Shown: one piece after another, positions 8,001 through 15,114 of the stretch
Layout of the letters: each line of letters begins with the position of its first letter
Numbering within the stretch: position 1 is the first letter of the stretch
Assembly: GCA_031200235.1 (NCBI GenBank)
Contig: CP133595.1
Coordinates: 186,001-250,000 of the forward strand
Length of the DNA stretch: 64,000 nt
Origin: Cuniculiplasma divulgatum
Lineage (GTDB): Archaea; Thermoplasmatota; Thermoplasmata; Thermoplasmatales; Thermoplasmataceae
Direction of reading: 5' to 3'
The notes under the pieces: model-generated
What the model was told of the DNA's origin: nothing
The model's input: the letters and a program-made list of their open reading frames with translations, nothing else
Databases searched by the model: none
Program-made: the position numbers and the translations under genes

Positions 8001-10190
8001 CTGTCAAGGCTTGAATCCTCGTACATGGTCAGGAGGCACATGCGGGACGGTATCATTGTGTACAGGCTCAACGACCTGTATCTGGAGGATGTTGATCTTG
8101 AGTCAGCCCTCAGGATGGCTGTCCTTCTCCTGATTGGAAGCCTGGGGCCCCTCACAGGAGATGAGATATCAATAAGGCTGCCTGTTTCAAATGATCTGCT
8201 GCAGCCTGTTCTTGACGGACTGGTCAATGATGGTACGCTTGTTTATGATTACATAACGCCGGTCTTCGCGAAGCAGTACATCCAGAAATCCGATATAGAC
8301 GAGATGACCGGCAAGGGCGAGATCAACGATCTCCAGGCAAGGGTCATGAACTTCTCATTGCCTGTGGCCGATGCCCGGGAATATTTTGAAAAGTATGGTT
8401 ACGCGTATGATATTTCCAGCATAATTTCCAGGGGAGCAAAAGTTACGCAATCAGATCTTGAGGCGCTTATTGCGGACAGCTACATCCTCAGGGGACGCTT
8501 CATGAAGGGAAGGAACGGATATGTGGCATCCTGGCTGGCACGGGCGCTTTTCACTCTCAGATATGAGAAGGAAAACGATGAGGAGGCAAAGATTTTCTCC
8601 ATCATAAAATCCGGGCCAATTTCTGAGAAGGACCTTGCAGGCAGGTCCGGCAGCCCCATGAAGATAGTCAGGCAGGCTTTGCGCAACCTGGAGTTCCGCC
8701 TGGCCATAACGCGTGATGTTTATGGAAACTTTGTGCCGCTATTCGGTACAGAGCAGGAAGGAAAGCGCTCAGATGCCATCAGGCTGCTGGTGGAAAAATT
8801 CGGGCCCATTTCAAGGCAGGAGATTGGCAGGAACTTCTGGCTTGATCCCGATGATGCAATCAGGGAGGCCGGAATGCGGGCAGTCTTCATAAGGAATGAC
8901 ATGTACTACGGAGCCAGGAAGTTCCATGTTCCCCCAGGATCATCCGCACTTGTTCCCGTTACAGACCCTCTGGAAATATACCTCGGGAAGAAATATCTCA
9001 GGGAGATAGACTACAACTGGATAATTGTGGAGAATGGCACAGAAACAGCCAGCCTTTCCATGCTTGTGCGGAGCAATGTGCTCTGGGTCAGCAACATTTA
9101 CGGAACGGTGGAAAACCCGGAAGGGCTTATGGCATCCCTGAAGCATTACGCACTGGCTGTGAGATCCGAGATAATATTTGTCGAGCAACCTCCGGAAGTC
9201 CTGATCGAACCATTCCAGGAGGCGGGATTCAAGGTATCGCGCAGGTCTCTCATACTTGGAGATGCCGAGATAGTTGATCTGACGGAGGATGATCTTTTCA
9301 ACTATGCAATAATGAATGCCCAGAGGAATGAGGGCAACATAGTCTTTGAGGTCCTGAAGGAGTTCGTGCTGGGTGTAAGGAATGAGGTGGAATCTGCCTA
9401 TCTGGGAATGAAGAATACGCTTCTTCACAACTATTTCCAGTCAAGGCTGCTTTACACATTCCAGGGACCATATGGAATACAGGCGTACGCCACACTCGAC
9501 ACCATATCCCTCTACAGATCAATTCGCGGTGCAGATCTTGACGACCAGCAGCAGAGAGTGCTTCACGCCATAATGGAGCTGGGTGGAGCAACGGAGGCCG
9601 ATGTCATGATGCACCTGCGCCGTGACATAATGGGAGTGAAGTCCACAATTAAGGATCTGTATGCCAGGTGCATCATTGCCAGGGACTATGACAGGAGATA
9701 CATTTTCGTGCCGGAAAAATACAGGAAGTCCGAGGCTGTTGAGACAATATTGAAAGGTATGCTGAAGAACTTCGGTTTCTTTGACGAAAACAGATACCGG
9801 ATGGTCACTGACGATCCAGACCGGACAGAATTCAGGAAAGTGGTACAGAATCTTGTGAAATCGGGAAAAATAATCAAGGGAATAACAACGGGTATAGGAT
9901 CAATGATCTACGTCAGCCCTGGTATTAAGGAGCGGGAAAGCCGCCCGGCAGCATCAAGGATCCTAATACCAAAGGACATAATCATGCTCTATTTCCAGGA
10001 TTACATAAAGAGCAGGGTGGGATCAACTAACCTCTTCCTGCTTGTGGAGAACGGAACCATAGTATCAGGATTTTCAGCCAGAAAGTCAGAAAGGGTTCTC
10101 AGGGTCACCAAGATTGTTGGGGATCGATCGTACAGGGACAGAATGAAGCGGGAGCTGAATGAACTGGGTTTTGCAGTATCCTACTCATGA
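5046..10190 (+). CDS. Giant Lhr-type superfamily 2 helicase
   Basis: ATP-dependent 3'-5' DNA/RNA helicase of the large-helicase-related family. From ATG 5046 it has about 1714 aa. RecA1: PTGTGKT (55-61), DEIHE Walker B, SATQAP motif III. RecA2: TNTRSG, SLELGIDIG, QRIGRSGH. Then comes the Lhr-core winged helix and domain 4 (IYFMNVGTIPDE, VPSWSGEMLPRS) to about residue 850. The remaining ~850 residues look like a string of winged-helix modules, including an AlkZ/YcaQ-like segment (VPVTDPLEIYLG), as in bacterial Lhr C-terminal domains. Archaeal Lhr proteins are commonly nearer 850-950 aa, so this is unusually long. A compact second Lhr lies at 31821. The frame extends upstream to GTG 4986 across the probable promoter. 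Confidence 0.92.
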   Translation: MQQAEVDRFHVEDHLPFLDPLISKWFNQKYTGLTDPQKRAIPLIHARKNVLVSSPTGTGKTLTGFLSVINELFALAREGKLEDRIYCLYISPLKALANDINKNLNTPLGEIYDLAESEGMKLPRIRVAVRSGDTPQNERQKMLRKPPHILITTPESFSLTLSAPKFREKLQDLRYLIIDEIHEISATKRGALLSVNLERLAAANKDFVRIGLSATQAPLDLIATYLCGYDGENPRDFTIIDVDTKKFLDLKTITPVNDLTKTSYEVANERMYDTLVKLINDHKTTLVFTNTRSGTEHVAMRLKARGIESIEAHHSSLGKETRIEVENKLKNGELKCVITSTSLELGIDIGYIDLVVQIGSPKSVSKGLQRIGRSGHGIHDLSMGRFLVFDLDDLMECAVLTKAAYDRDIDKVVVPTNSLDVLAQAVVGMTLEKVWTVDEAFSLIRNSYSFHTLDKEDFMEVINYLSGKVEDNVIYSKIWYDDVQNTFGKKKSSRMIYFMNVGTIPDEADYKVINEKGRNLGQLSDKFVERLKQGDIFVLGAKTYMYMKSSRNRVYVKDATGMRPTVPSWSGEMLPRSYDLGVLIGEFRKTAIAKINSGEDIRTWLVENYHVDEYGAESLISYLKTQSKFGIPTDTHLLIEGYKDNAGLYNMIFHIPLGRRVNDAISRAFALVISNHYSVNTRITVTDDGFMLTYEKKIPIREAILLLKDQDFPELVRRSLSNTEVFKQRFRHCAARSLMVLRKYKGYDISVARQQLRSDKLLKTLEEMRNFPVIKETFHEIMNDMMDVPRAQKYVKDVIEGKHYSILDYRQETSPFSYGLILAGVSDMVLMEDRSKLLKELQSRILDKVYGSQDMHFLFQSQQEVDEYFRSKVPRINDEASYEKAALHFLWIDPFKNRVNSPYPYAEVAVSDLNEKLINDDIIVSAYIRGTVWTHVDHYPVIRRIFQSEIKLDQELSKVMDSCRDLTFAEIKKETEIEDSRLKEDLSRLESSYMVRRHMRDGIIVYRLNDLYLEDVDLESALRMAVLLLIGSLGPLTGDEISIRLPVSNDLLQPVLDGLVNDGTLVYDYITPVFAKQYIQKSDIDEMTGKGEINDLQARVMNFSLPVADAREYFEKYGYAYDISSIISRGAKVTQSDLEALIADSYILRGRFMKGRNGYVASWLARALFTLRYEKENDEEAKIFSIIKSGPISEKDLAGRSGSPMKIVRQALRNLEFRLAITRDVYGNFVPLFGTEQEGKRSDAIRLLVEKFGPISRQEIGRNFWLDPDDAIREAGMRAVFIRNDMYYGARKFHVPPGSSALVPVTDPLEIYLGKKYLREIDYNWIIVENGTETASLSMLVRSNVLWVSNIYGTVENPEGLMASLKHYALAVRSEIIFVEQPPEVLIEPFQEAGFKVSRRSLILGDAEIVDLTEDDLFNYAIMNAQRNEGNIVFEVLKEFVLGVRNEVESAYLGMKNTLLHNYFQSRLLYTFQGPYGIQAYATLDTISLYRSIRGADLDDQQQRVLHAIMELGGATEADVMMHLRRDIMGVKSTIKDLYARCIIARDYDRRYIFVPEKYRKSEAVETILKGMLKNFGFFDENRYRMVTDDPDRTEFRKVVQNLVKSGKIIKGITTGIGSMIYVSPGIKERESRPAASRILIPKDIIMLYFQDYIKSRVGSTNLFLLVENGTIVSGFSARKSERVLRVTKIVGDRSYRDRMKRELNELGFAVSYS

Positions 10191-10239
10191 GCGGGGAAAT
10201 GCTGGAATATTTATTAAGTCCTGACAGTTAGCCTTCACG

Positions 10240-10509
10240 ATGCTTGATCTGTCATACTATCTGTCCGGGCTCGCCACAGTGCTTGCCTTGTTCATATTGA
10301 TAGTTGGTGTCAGGGCATACAGAAGAAGCAGAATCAGGATTTTCGCTTACCTTGTGGCGGTATTTGCCCTTTTTCTGGTTGATTCAACTCTATACACCAT
10401 CTCCGGGCTTGTATACTTCCAGATACCGGTATCCTTTGTTGACGTATTCCTGCTTACAGATGTGGCTGTTCTCCTGATCTTCTACTTCGGAACAGTGAGG
10501 GGTAGTTAG
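10240..10509 (+). CDS. Small membrane protein preceding a wHTH regulator
   Basis: An 89-aa hydrophobic protein with three predicted membrane segments: about 8-26, 36-56 and 64-84, separated by a basic YRRSRIR loop. Function unknown. A TATA-like stretch at 10205-10217 gives a leaderless ATG. Three nt separate its stop from the TTG of the next gene, so the two are co-transcribed; small membrane protein plus winged-helix regulator pairs often form membrane sensor/regulator units, which is inference here. Confidence 0.7.
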   Translation: MLDLSYYLSGLATVLALFILIVGVRAYRRSRIRIFAYLVAVFALFLVDSTLYTISGLVYFQIPVSFVDVFLLTDVAVLLIFYFGTVRGS

Positions 10510-10512
10510 AAC

Positions 10513-11022
10513 TTGCCGGGAGACCCGCCCCTGAGGGAAGCCATCCTCCAGATCATTCAGACCAATCCCGGAATACACTTCAGGGAAATTCAGAGGAAGT
10601 CTGGAGCCGCAATCGGGCAGGTTGAATATCATCTTTACCAGCTGGAGAGGTCTGAACGCATCCACTACAGGATCGATGGCAAGGTTAAGAGGTATTTTAC
10701 CTCTGAGGGCACGGGGCTCAAGCAGAGAAAGATCATCTATTATCTCCGGAATCCGGTCAGCAGAGAATTAATTTATACTGCTCTGCAAAGGGGCGGCATA
10801 GACAGCAAATTTGTGGCCAGGGGAAGGAAATCGCTGCAGAAAAAGAAAATGGACATAATCAATGAAATGCTGCAGGAAGGCATACTCATGGAAAGTGACA
10901 CTGAATCCTTTGCCTACCGCCTGAATGATCCTGGAATGGTCACTGAAACGCTGAGAAAATTCAGGGAGAGTTTCCTGGATACACTGACGGAAAACATAAT
11001 CTCCATGCTGGACAGATCATAG
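10513..11022 (+). CDS. Winged-helix (ArsR/MarR-like) transcriptional regulator
   Basis: 169 aa, TTG start 3 nt after the membrane protein stop. Residues 7-75 form a typical archaeal winged helix: REAILQIIQTNPGIHFREIQ, a recognition helix around AAIGQVEYHLYQLERSE, and a wing YRIDGKVKRYFTSEG. A second helical domain follows (to about 165), with a basic KSLQKKK stretch, possibly for dimerisation. It ends convergently with the downstream minus-strand gene, overlapping by 6 nt. Target unknown; the partner membrane protein may deliver the signal. Confidence 0.8.
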   Translation: MPGDPPLREAILQIIQTNPGIHFREIQRKSGAAIGQVEYHLYQLERSERIHYRIDGKVKRYFTSEGTGLKQRKIIYYLRNPVSRELIYTALQRGGIDSKFVARGRKSLQKKKMDIINEMLQEGILMESDTESFAYRLNDPGMVTETLRKFRESFLDTLTENIISMLDRS

Positions 11023-11991
11023 CTGCCTGCGTCTGTGCAGGCCATATGGAATGCCAACAAGGACCATTCCTGTGGCAATTCCGGCACTGAAAAGTTCAGC
11101 GTGTTCAATGAGGAAGTCTGCTGCAGTCCTTATGCCATTGTCCAGGAACCTGCTGTTAAACACGTTGAATGCAGGTACGCTGAAATACGGATCCTGGAAG
11201 AGGGATTTCAGCCCGTCCGTGAAGTTGTAGCGGAATTCCAGCAGTGTCAGCCCTCCTGACGTGTAGGTGTAATTCTGCATCTGATGCTCCACTCCATTTA
11301 CCTGGTATGAATTGTTCCATATGTAGTAGGCGGAAATATTGTGCTCTTCCGCCTCCACCCCTTCCGGATTCTTAAACATCATGTTCCGGCCAAAGCTGCT
11401 GAACGGATGATAGAAATCCTGCCTCTCCCCGGATCTTGCACCAAGGAACTGCACAAGCATAACATAGCCGGAGCCGGATATGTCACCTGACGTCATGCCT
11501 ATGATTATTTTCAATCCTGTTGAGTTATAAGCAGTGCCGTTGGCTTCAGTTATGATGGTGGAGACTTTCTGAAGTGTTATATTGCTGTGCGCAGTAATAT
11601 CTGAACTTGGAACTCCGTGAAATCCGAAATCATCCATCATAGTGTCATTCATCTGGTCAGTGTGATTTGTAGCTGTTTGTGGAAAATTCCACATGGGCTG
11701 GAAAAATGGCCTGAAATTGAGTTCAGCACCATATTCAACCGTTGTGGAATTGAGTCTGGAAACCGCCCACTGCTGTGCTGGAAATCTTGCCACGTAATTG
11801 AATCTTCCCTGGTGAAGGATCATGGCAGCAAAGGTGAGGTTGAAGCTGGAATTTGTCAAATTAATCTCTACTCCGGGCCACCTGTCTATTTTCATGTACG
11901 GCTGCTGTGATCCGGCAGGAGCGCCCATAGAAACAGCAGGCAAAACAAGAACAAGCAATGCCACAGCAATTATGAGATATTTCTTCAACAA
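11017..11991 (-). CDS. Secreted/membrane-anchored protein of unknown function
   Basis: 324 aa with an N-terminal signal peptide (MLKKYLIIAVALLVLVLPAV) and a C-terminal membrane helix (about 299-316) followed by a basic tail RRRQL, so a single-pass cell-surface protein facing outward. The ectodomain is rich in Asn-x-Ser/Thr sequons (NLTNSS, NITLQ, NYTYT) and lacks cysteines, as expected for an S-layer-associated or surface protein of an acidophile. TTG start; TATA-like box at about 12006-12018. I do not recognise the family. Confidence 0.65.
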   Translation of the reverse strand: MLKKYLIIAVALLVLVLPAVSMGAPAGSQQPYMKIDRWPGVEINLTNSSFNLTFAAMILHQGRFNYVARFPAQQWAVSRLNSTTVEYGAELNFRPFFQPMWNFPQTATNHTDQMNDTMMDDFGFHGVPSSDITAHSNITLQKVSTIITEANGTAYNSTGLKIIIGMTSGDISGSGYVMLVQFLGARSGERQDFYHPFSSFGRNMMFKNPEGVEAEEHNISAYYIWNNSYQVNGVEHQMQNYTYTSGGLTLLEFRYNFTDGLKSLFQDPYFSVPAFNVFNSRFLDNGIRTAADFLIEHAELFSAGIATGMVLVGIPYGLHRRRQL

Positions 11992-12038
11992 ATCTTAATG
12001 ATTCACATTAAATAATAATTTATGGTACAAACTGCACA

Positions 12039-12197
12039 TCAGGAGAATTCTTCCTGCAGTTCGATCATCACCATGTTCAGAACCTCCTCGAATGTGACTC
12101 CGTTGTACTCCCTGAGCCCTCCCATCTCGGTCCTGAGTTTGGCGACAAATTCATCATCTTCCTTATCAAATTCTATGTTGCAAATAAGCTCCTGCAT
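12039..12197 (-). CDS. Conserved small protein, 52 aa (paralogue of 31165-31326)
   Basis: ATG at 12197, stop TGA at 12039. The product is acidic and predicted alpha/beta: an N-terminal strand (MQELICNIEF), a DKEDDEF turn, a second strand, and a C-terminal helix ending FEEVLNMVMIELQEEFS. An AGGTG Shine-Dalgarno-like motif lies about 6 nt before the ATG. The C-terminal helix matches that of the 53-aa protein at 31165-31326 (FEEILEQVANDLQDRFSS), so this is a two-member family in the window. Function unknown; size and fold guess are compatible with an adaptor or antitoxin-like protein, without direct support. Confidence 0.65.
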   Translation of the reverse strand: MQELICNIEFDKEDDEFVAKLRTEMGGLREYNGVTFEEVLNMVMIELQEEFS

Positions 12198-12326
12198 AAA
12201 ATACACCTGATTCGGGAATGTTCCTTCCCTAATAAAATTTTCAGGTGCTCTGCCAATCCCGGCTGCTACAGGTACGGCAGAAGCCAGGGAACTCAGTCAA
12301 ACAATAGCCAGGTCAGAGTTGGTCAG

Positions 12327-12932
12327 CTAATGATTCTTAATGGTCTTTCCAATGAGTTTTGCAATCTCAACCTCATCCTGATTGCTGGAGCGGGACAGGT
12401 GATCAATGACACCCATGCGGTCCTCCACAGTGTGGTTCTGGCTAAGTTTGGCTTTGCCCCATATTCTGTCCACATGGATCTTGAATCCCACTATGCCTGA
12501 CATCATGTCCTGATAGGGTTTTTCCCTGAGTTTTCCGGCAAGGGTAGAACCTGATTCATAAAAATCCACCATTTTCTCCAGCATTTTAGTGGTTTCCTCA
12601 CGACTGGACAACCTTACAGTTCCCTCCGCATGAACAGTAACGTAATCCCAGGTGGGCACCTGCCCAGGAACGGCATACCACGATGGCGATATATAGGAAT
12701 GGGGACCACTGAAAATAACGAGCGTACGGGAGTCCCCAATGCCCCTCAGCTGCTGGTTGCCTGTGGCCAGATGCCCCCAGAGCACCAGCGGATCATTGGC
12801 GGTAATGATGAAGGGGATGTGCGAGGTCCTGAACCCTTCACTGTACGTGATCATTATGCCAAAACTGTATTTCCGGATAAATTCTATCATCTCACTCTGG
12901 TCATTGATTGCAAATTCAGGTGGTATGTACAC
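12327..12932 (-). CDS. PaiB-like FMN-binding split-barrel protein
   Basis: Member of the PaiB/FMN-binding split-barrel family, annotated elsewhere as negative transcriptional regulators or pyridoxamine-oxidase-like flavoproteins. Visible marks: YIPPEFA at the N-terminus, SHIPF, LWGHLATGN, the PHSYISPSWY loop and TWDYVTVHAEG. The frame extends to 12947, but GTG 12932 gives the canonical MYIPP start and lies about 30 nt downstream of an AAAATATGAT box at 12957-12966. Role in this organism is unclear; no PaiA-like acetyltransferase is adjacent. Confidence 0.85.
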   Translation of the reverse strand: MYIPPEFAINDQSEMIEFIRKYSFGIMITYSEGFRTSHIPFIITANDPLVLWGHLATGNQQLRGIGDSRTLVIFSGPHSYISPSWYAVPGQVPTWDYVTVHAEGTVRLSSREETTKMLEKMVDFYESGSTLAGKLREKPYQDMMSGIVGFKIHVDRIWGKAKLSQNHTVEDRMGVIDHLSRSSNQDEVEIAKLIGKTIKNH

Positions 12933-13170
12933 AGTGAAGCATGCCATCTATCATATCATATTTTTGCATACTCTGTGAGGGTCTGGATCCCTCAGTTCCT
13001 GCACATATGGAACAGAGGTGTGAATTTGCAGCTTCATTTGCAACCTGCGCGGATGGTTTAACCTTGAACTGGTATTCCTGCTTATGCTCCAGTATTTGTG
13101 CCAGCCACTGTTGAAGGTCTTCAATTCACGAGGCTGAATGGGACTGAATCGGCATCGCAACCTATGCAAA

Positions 13171-14193
13171 TTAAGGGTCAGCGTTTAGATCAATCATGAT
13201 CCGGCCCATGGACTTTTTCTGCTTCATTTCGTCGTATGCGCTGTTGATATCATCCAGCCTGATCTTTTCGTGCACCACGGCATGCAGTTTTCCCCGGGAC
13301 GTCATGTCCAGCACCTTGCGCATGTCATTTCTAGTAGAACTTATGCTTCCATGAATGGAGTTTCCCTTCAGAATTATGAGGCCAAGTGGAAGGCCCACGG
13401 GGGATGGATCAACGTTGCCAATCACAACAAGCCTGCCACCTGTCCTGAGGCTTCTGAGGCTCTTCTCGAAGGTTGGGAGGCCCACACTCTCAAGTGCAAG
13501 GTGCACACCATCACCGGTCTTTTCCTTGATCTCCCTGTCGAAATTATTGCCACTCACCACAAGATCAGCCCCTGCCCTGTACAGCGGTTCTATCTTCCAC
13601 TGTGATGATGTTTCGGCAATGACATATGCTCCAAGAGCCTTGGCCATCTCCACTGCATGGACACCCACACCTCCGCCTGCACCGGATATGAGAACCCGCT
13701 GTCCCTCCTGGAGCTGCCCAACCCTGGCCAGTGCGTTGTAAACCATTCCTGTTACACACGCTGCCAGAGATGCATCCTCCAGTCTGACATTATCAGGGAC
13801 CTTTACAAGTGAGTTCTCATGGGCTATGACATACTTTGTATATCCGCCGTTCACGGCTTCTCCAAATGTGATCTTGTTGGGGCATAGATTCTCGTCCCCC
13901 CTCAGGCAGAATTCACATTTCCCGCATGGGGTGTAAATGAGGCTTGCAACCCTGTCGCCAACCCGGAAGTCTTTCACATCCGGTCCGGCCTTGATTATTC
14001 GGCCAGAAATTTCATGCCCCGGAATGATTGGTAGCCTGACCCGGGGCATGAAGCCATCCCTGGTCAGTACATCCCGGTAACATATGCCTGTTATTTCCTG
14101 CTCCAGAAGAACCTCGTTCCCCACGGGATCAGGGGACTCATAGTCATGAATGACAAGTGGCTGCTTGAGTGCCTCAAGAAATGCTGCTTTCAT
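13171..14193 (-). CDS. Zinc-dependent MDR alcohol dehydrogenase, acryloyl-CoA reductase-like
   Basis: 340-aa medium-chain dehydrogenase/reductase. GroES-like domain with ICYRD (catalytic-zinc Cys region), GHE, and a structural zinc loop CGKCEFCLRGDENLC (about 91-105); Rossmann domain with ISGAGGGVGVHAVE and late VVIGNVDPS. The CYRD...GFMPRV and CVTGMVYNA patterns resemble the Sulfolobus acryloyl-CoA reductase subgroup, so reduction of an enoyl-CoA or a related aldehyde/alcohol is possible. Leaderless from a TATA box shared with the divergent E1-like gene. Confidence 0.85.
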   Translation of the reverse strand: MKAAFLEALKQPLVIHDYESPDPVGNEVLLEQEITGICYRDVLTRDGFMPRVRLPIIPGHEISGRIIKAGPDVKDFRVGDRVASLIYTPCGKCEFCLRGDENLCPNKITFGEAVNGGYTKYVIAHENSLVKVPDNVRLEDASLAACVTGMVYNALARVGQLQEGQRVLISGAGGGVGVHAVEMAKALGAYVIAETSSQWKIEPLYRAGADLVVSGNNFDREIKEKTGDGVHLALESVGLPTFEKSLRSLRTGGRLVVIGNVDPSPVGLPLGLIILKGNSIHGSISSTRNDMRKVLDMTSRGKLHAVVHEKIRLDDINSAYDEMKQKKSMGRIMIDLNADP

Positions 14194-14208
14194 GTGTTAT
14201 GTATTTTC

Positions 14209-14220
14209 AGGAAATATAAA
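14209..14220. promoter_or_regulatory. Shared bidirectional TATA box
   Basis: GGAAATATAAAT reads as a TATA box on both strands (ATTTATATTTCC on the other). It lies about 22 nt from the ATG of the MDR dehydrogenase (14193) and about 28 nt from ATG 14244 of the E1-like gene, so a single element can serve both leaderless divergent genes. Confidence 0.55.
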
Positions 14221-14243
14221 TGATCTTGCAGGTATTACCATGT

Positions 14244-14978
14244 ATGATGCTTAATTTTAGCTTGAAGTATTCCCGTGAAATCTCACTGAGAGAGATAGGC
14301 CCGGATGGCTTTGCCAGGCTAAGGTCTGCGTCAGTGACAGTAATAGGCCTTGGAGCAACTGGATCCCCTGCAGCCGATCTTATGGTAAGGGCAGGAGTGG
14401 GGTCCATAAAACTAGTTGACGGCGATACAGTGGATGTAACCAATCTTCACCGCCAGATACTCTATACACAGAACGATACAGGAAAAAACAAGGCCGAGAC
14501 CGCGGCCAAGGCCCTGTCTGCATTCAATTCTGATGTTACCATCAGGGCAGTGTCCGAGAACCTGAATGCCCAGAATGCAGAAGAAATAATCAGAGGAAGC
14601 AGCGTTGTAATAGACGGGACTGACAATCTCAACACCAGGCGGATAATTGACAGGGTATGTTACGAACTCAAGATACCATGGGTATTTGTGGCATCTGTGG
14701 GGACAATGTCCCAGGTTAAAGCCATAATTCCGGATGTCACATCATGCCTGCACTGTTTCATACCTGACAGCCAGGGGGATGGGGCATCATGCGAAGCAAT
14801 GGGTGTTCTCGCGTCCGCCCCCATAATGGCAGCATCCCTGGGATGGACAATGGCCTTGAAGATCATCTTGGGAAAGGAGGTAACTGGCGATCTTTTCTTC
14901 ATTGATCCCTGGAATACAGAGTTCCAGTCCGTTAAAATTGCCAGGAATCCTCTTTGCCCTGTTTGCGGCGGGCACTGA
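14244..14978 (+). CDS. E1-like ubiquitin/sulfur-carrier activating enzyme (ThiF/MoeB/UbaA family)
   Basis: Adenylates the C-terminal glycine of a ubiquitin-like sulfur carrier (archaeal SAMP, MoaD or ThiS type). The nucleotide-binding loop VIGLGATGSPAA, DGDTVDVTNLHRQILY (arginine finger region), DGTDN, a candidate active cysteine in GASCEAMG, and zinc cysteines CLHC...CPVCG are present. About 245 aa, matching MoeB without the rhodanese domain. An upstream ATG at 14220 overlaps the promoter, so ATG 14244 or 14247 is preferred. No carrier protein gene is adjacent. Confidence 0.9.
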   Translation: MMLNFSLKYSREISLREIGPDGFARLRSASVTVIGLGATGSPAADLMVRAGVGSIKLVDGDTVDVTNLHRQILYTQNDTGKNKAETAAKALSAFNSDVTIRAVSENLNAQNAEEIIRGSSVVIDGTDNLNTRRIIDRVCYELKIPWVFVASVGTMSQVKAIIPDVTSCLHCFIPDSQGDGASCEAMGVLASAPIMAASLGWTMALKIILGKEVTGDLFFIDPWNTEFQSVKIARNPLCPVCGGH

Positions 14979-15114
14979 ATGAAACTGTCCAGTGTTCATA
15001 CAATTTTTCCATTGCCTGCACCGCTTCCCAAGGAATGTTTGGAACCCCCGGCATATCCATGATGTTCAACTGTACCAATAATCATTTAATAATTTGATTG
15101 TGCTTATTACGCTT

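Noticed and set aside
12951-13169. Minus-strand 72-codon frame between PaiB and MDR genes
   Set aside because: No promoter or start support, basic/low-complexity composition; it fills the PaiB upstream region and looks like chance.
14787-14999. Minus-strand frame overlapping the E1-like gene end
   Set aside because: Shadow of the E1-like gene; carries no motifs and the E1-like frame is clearly coding.
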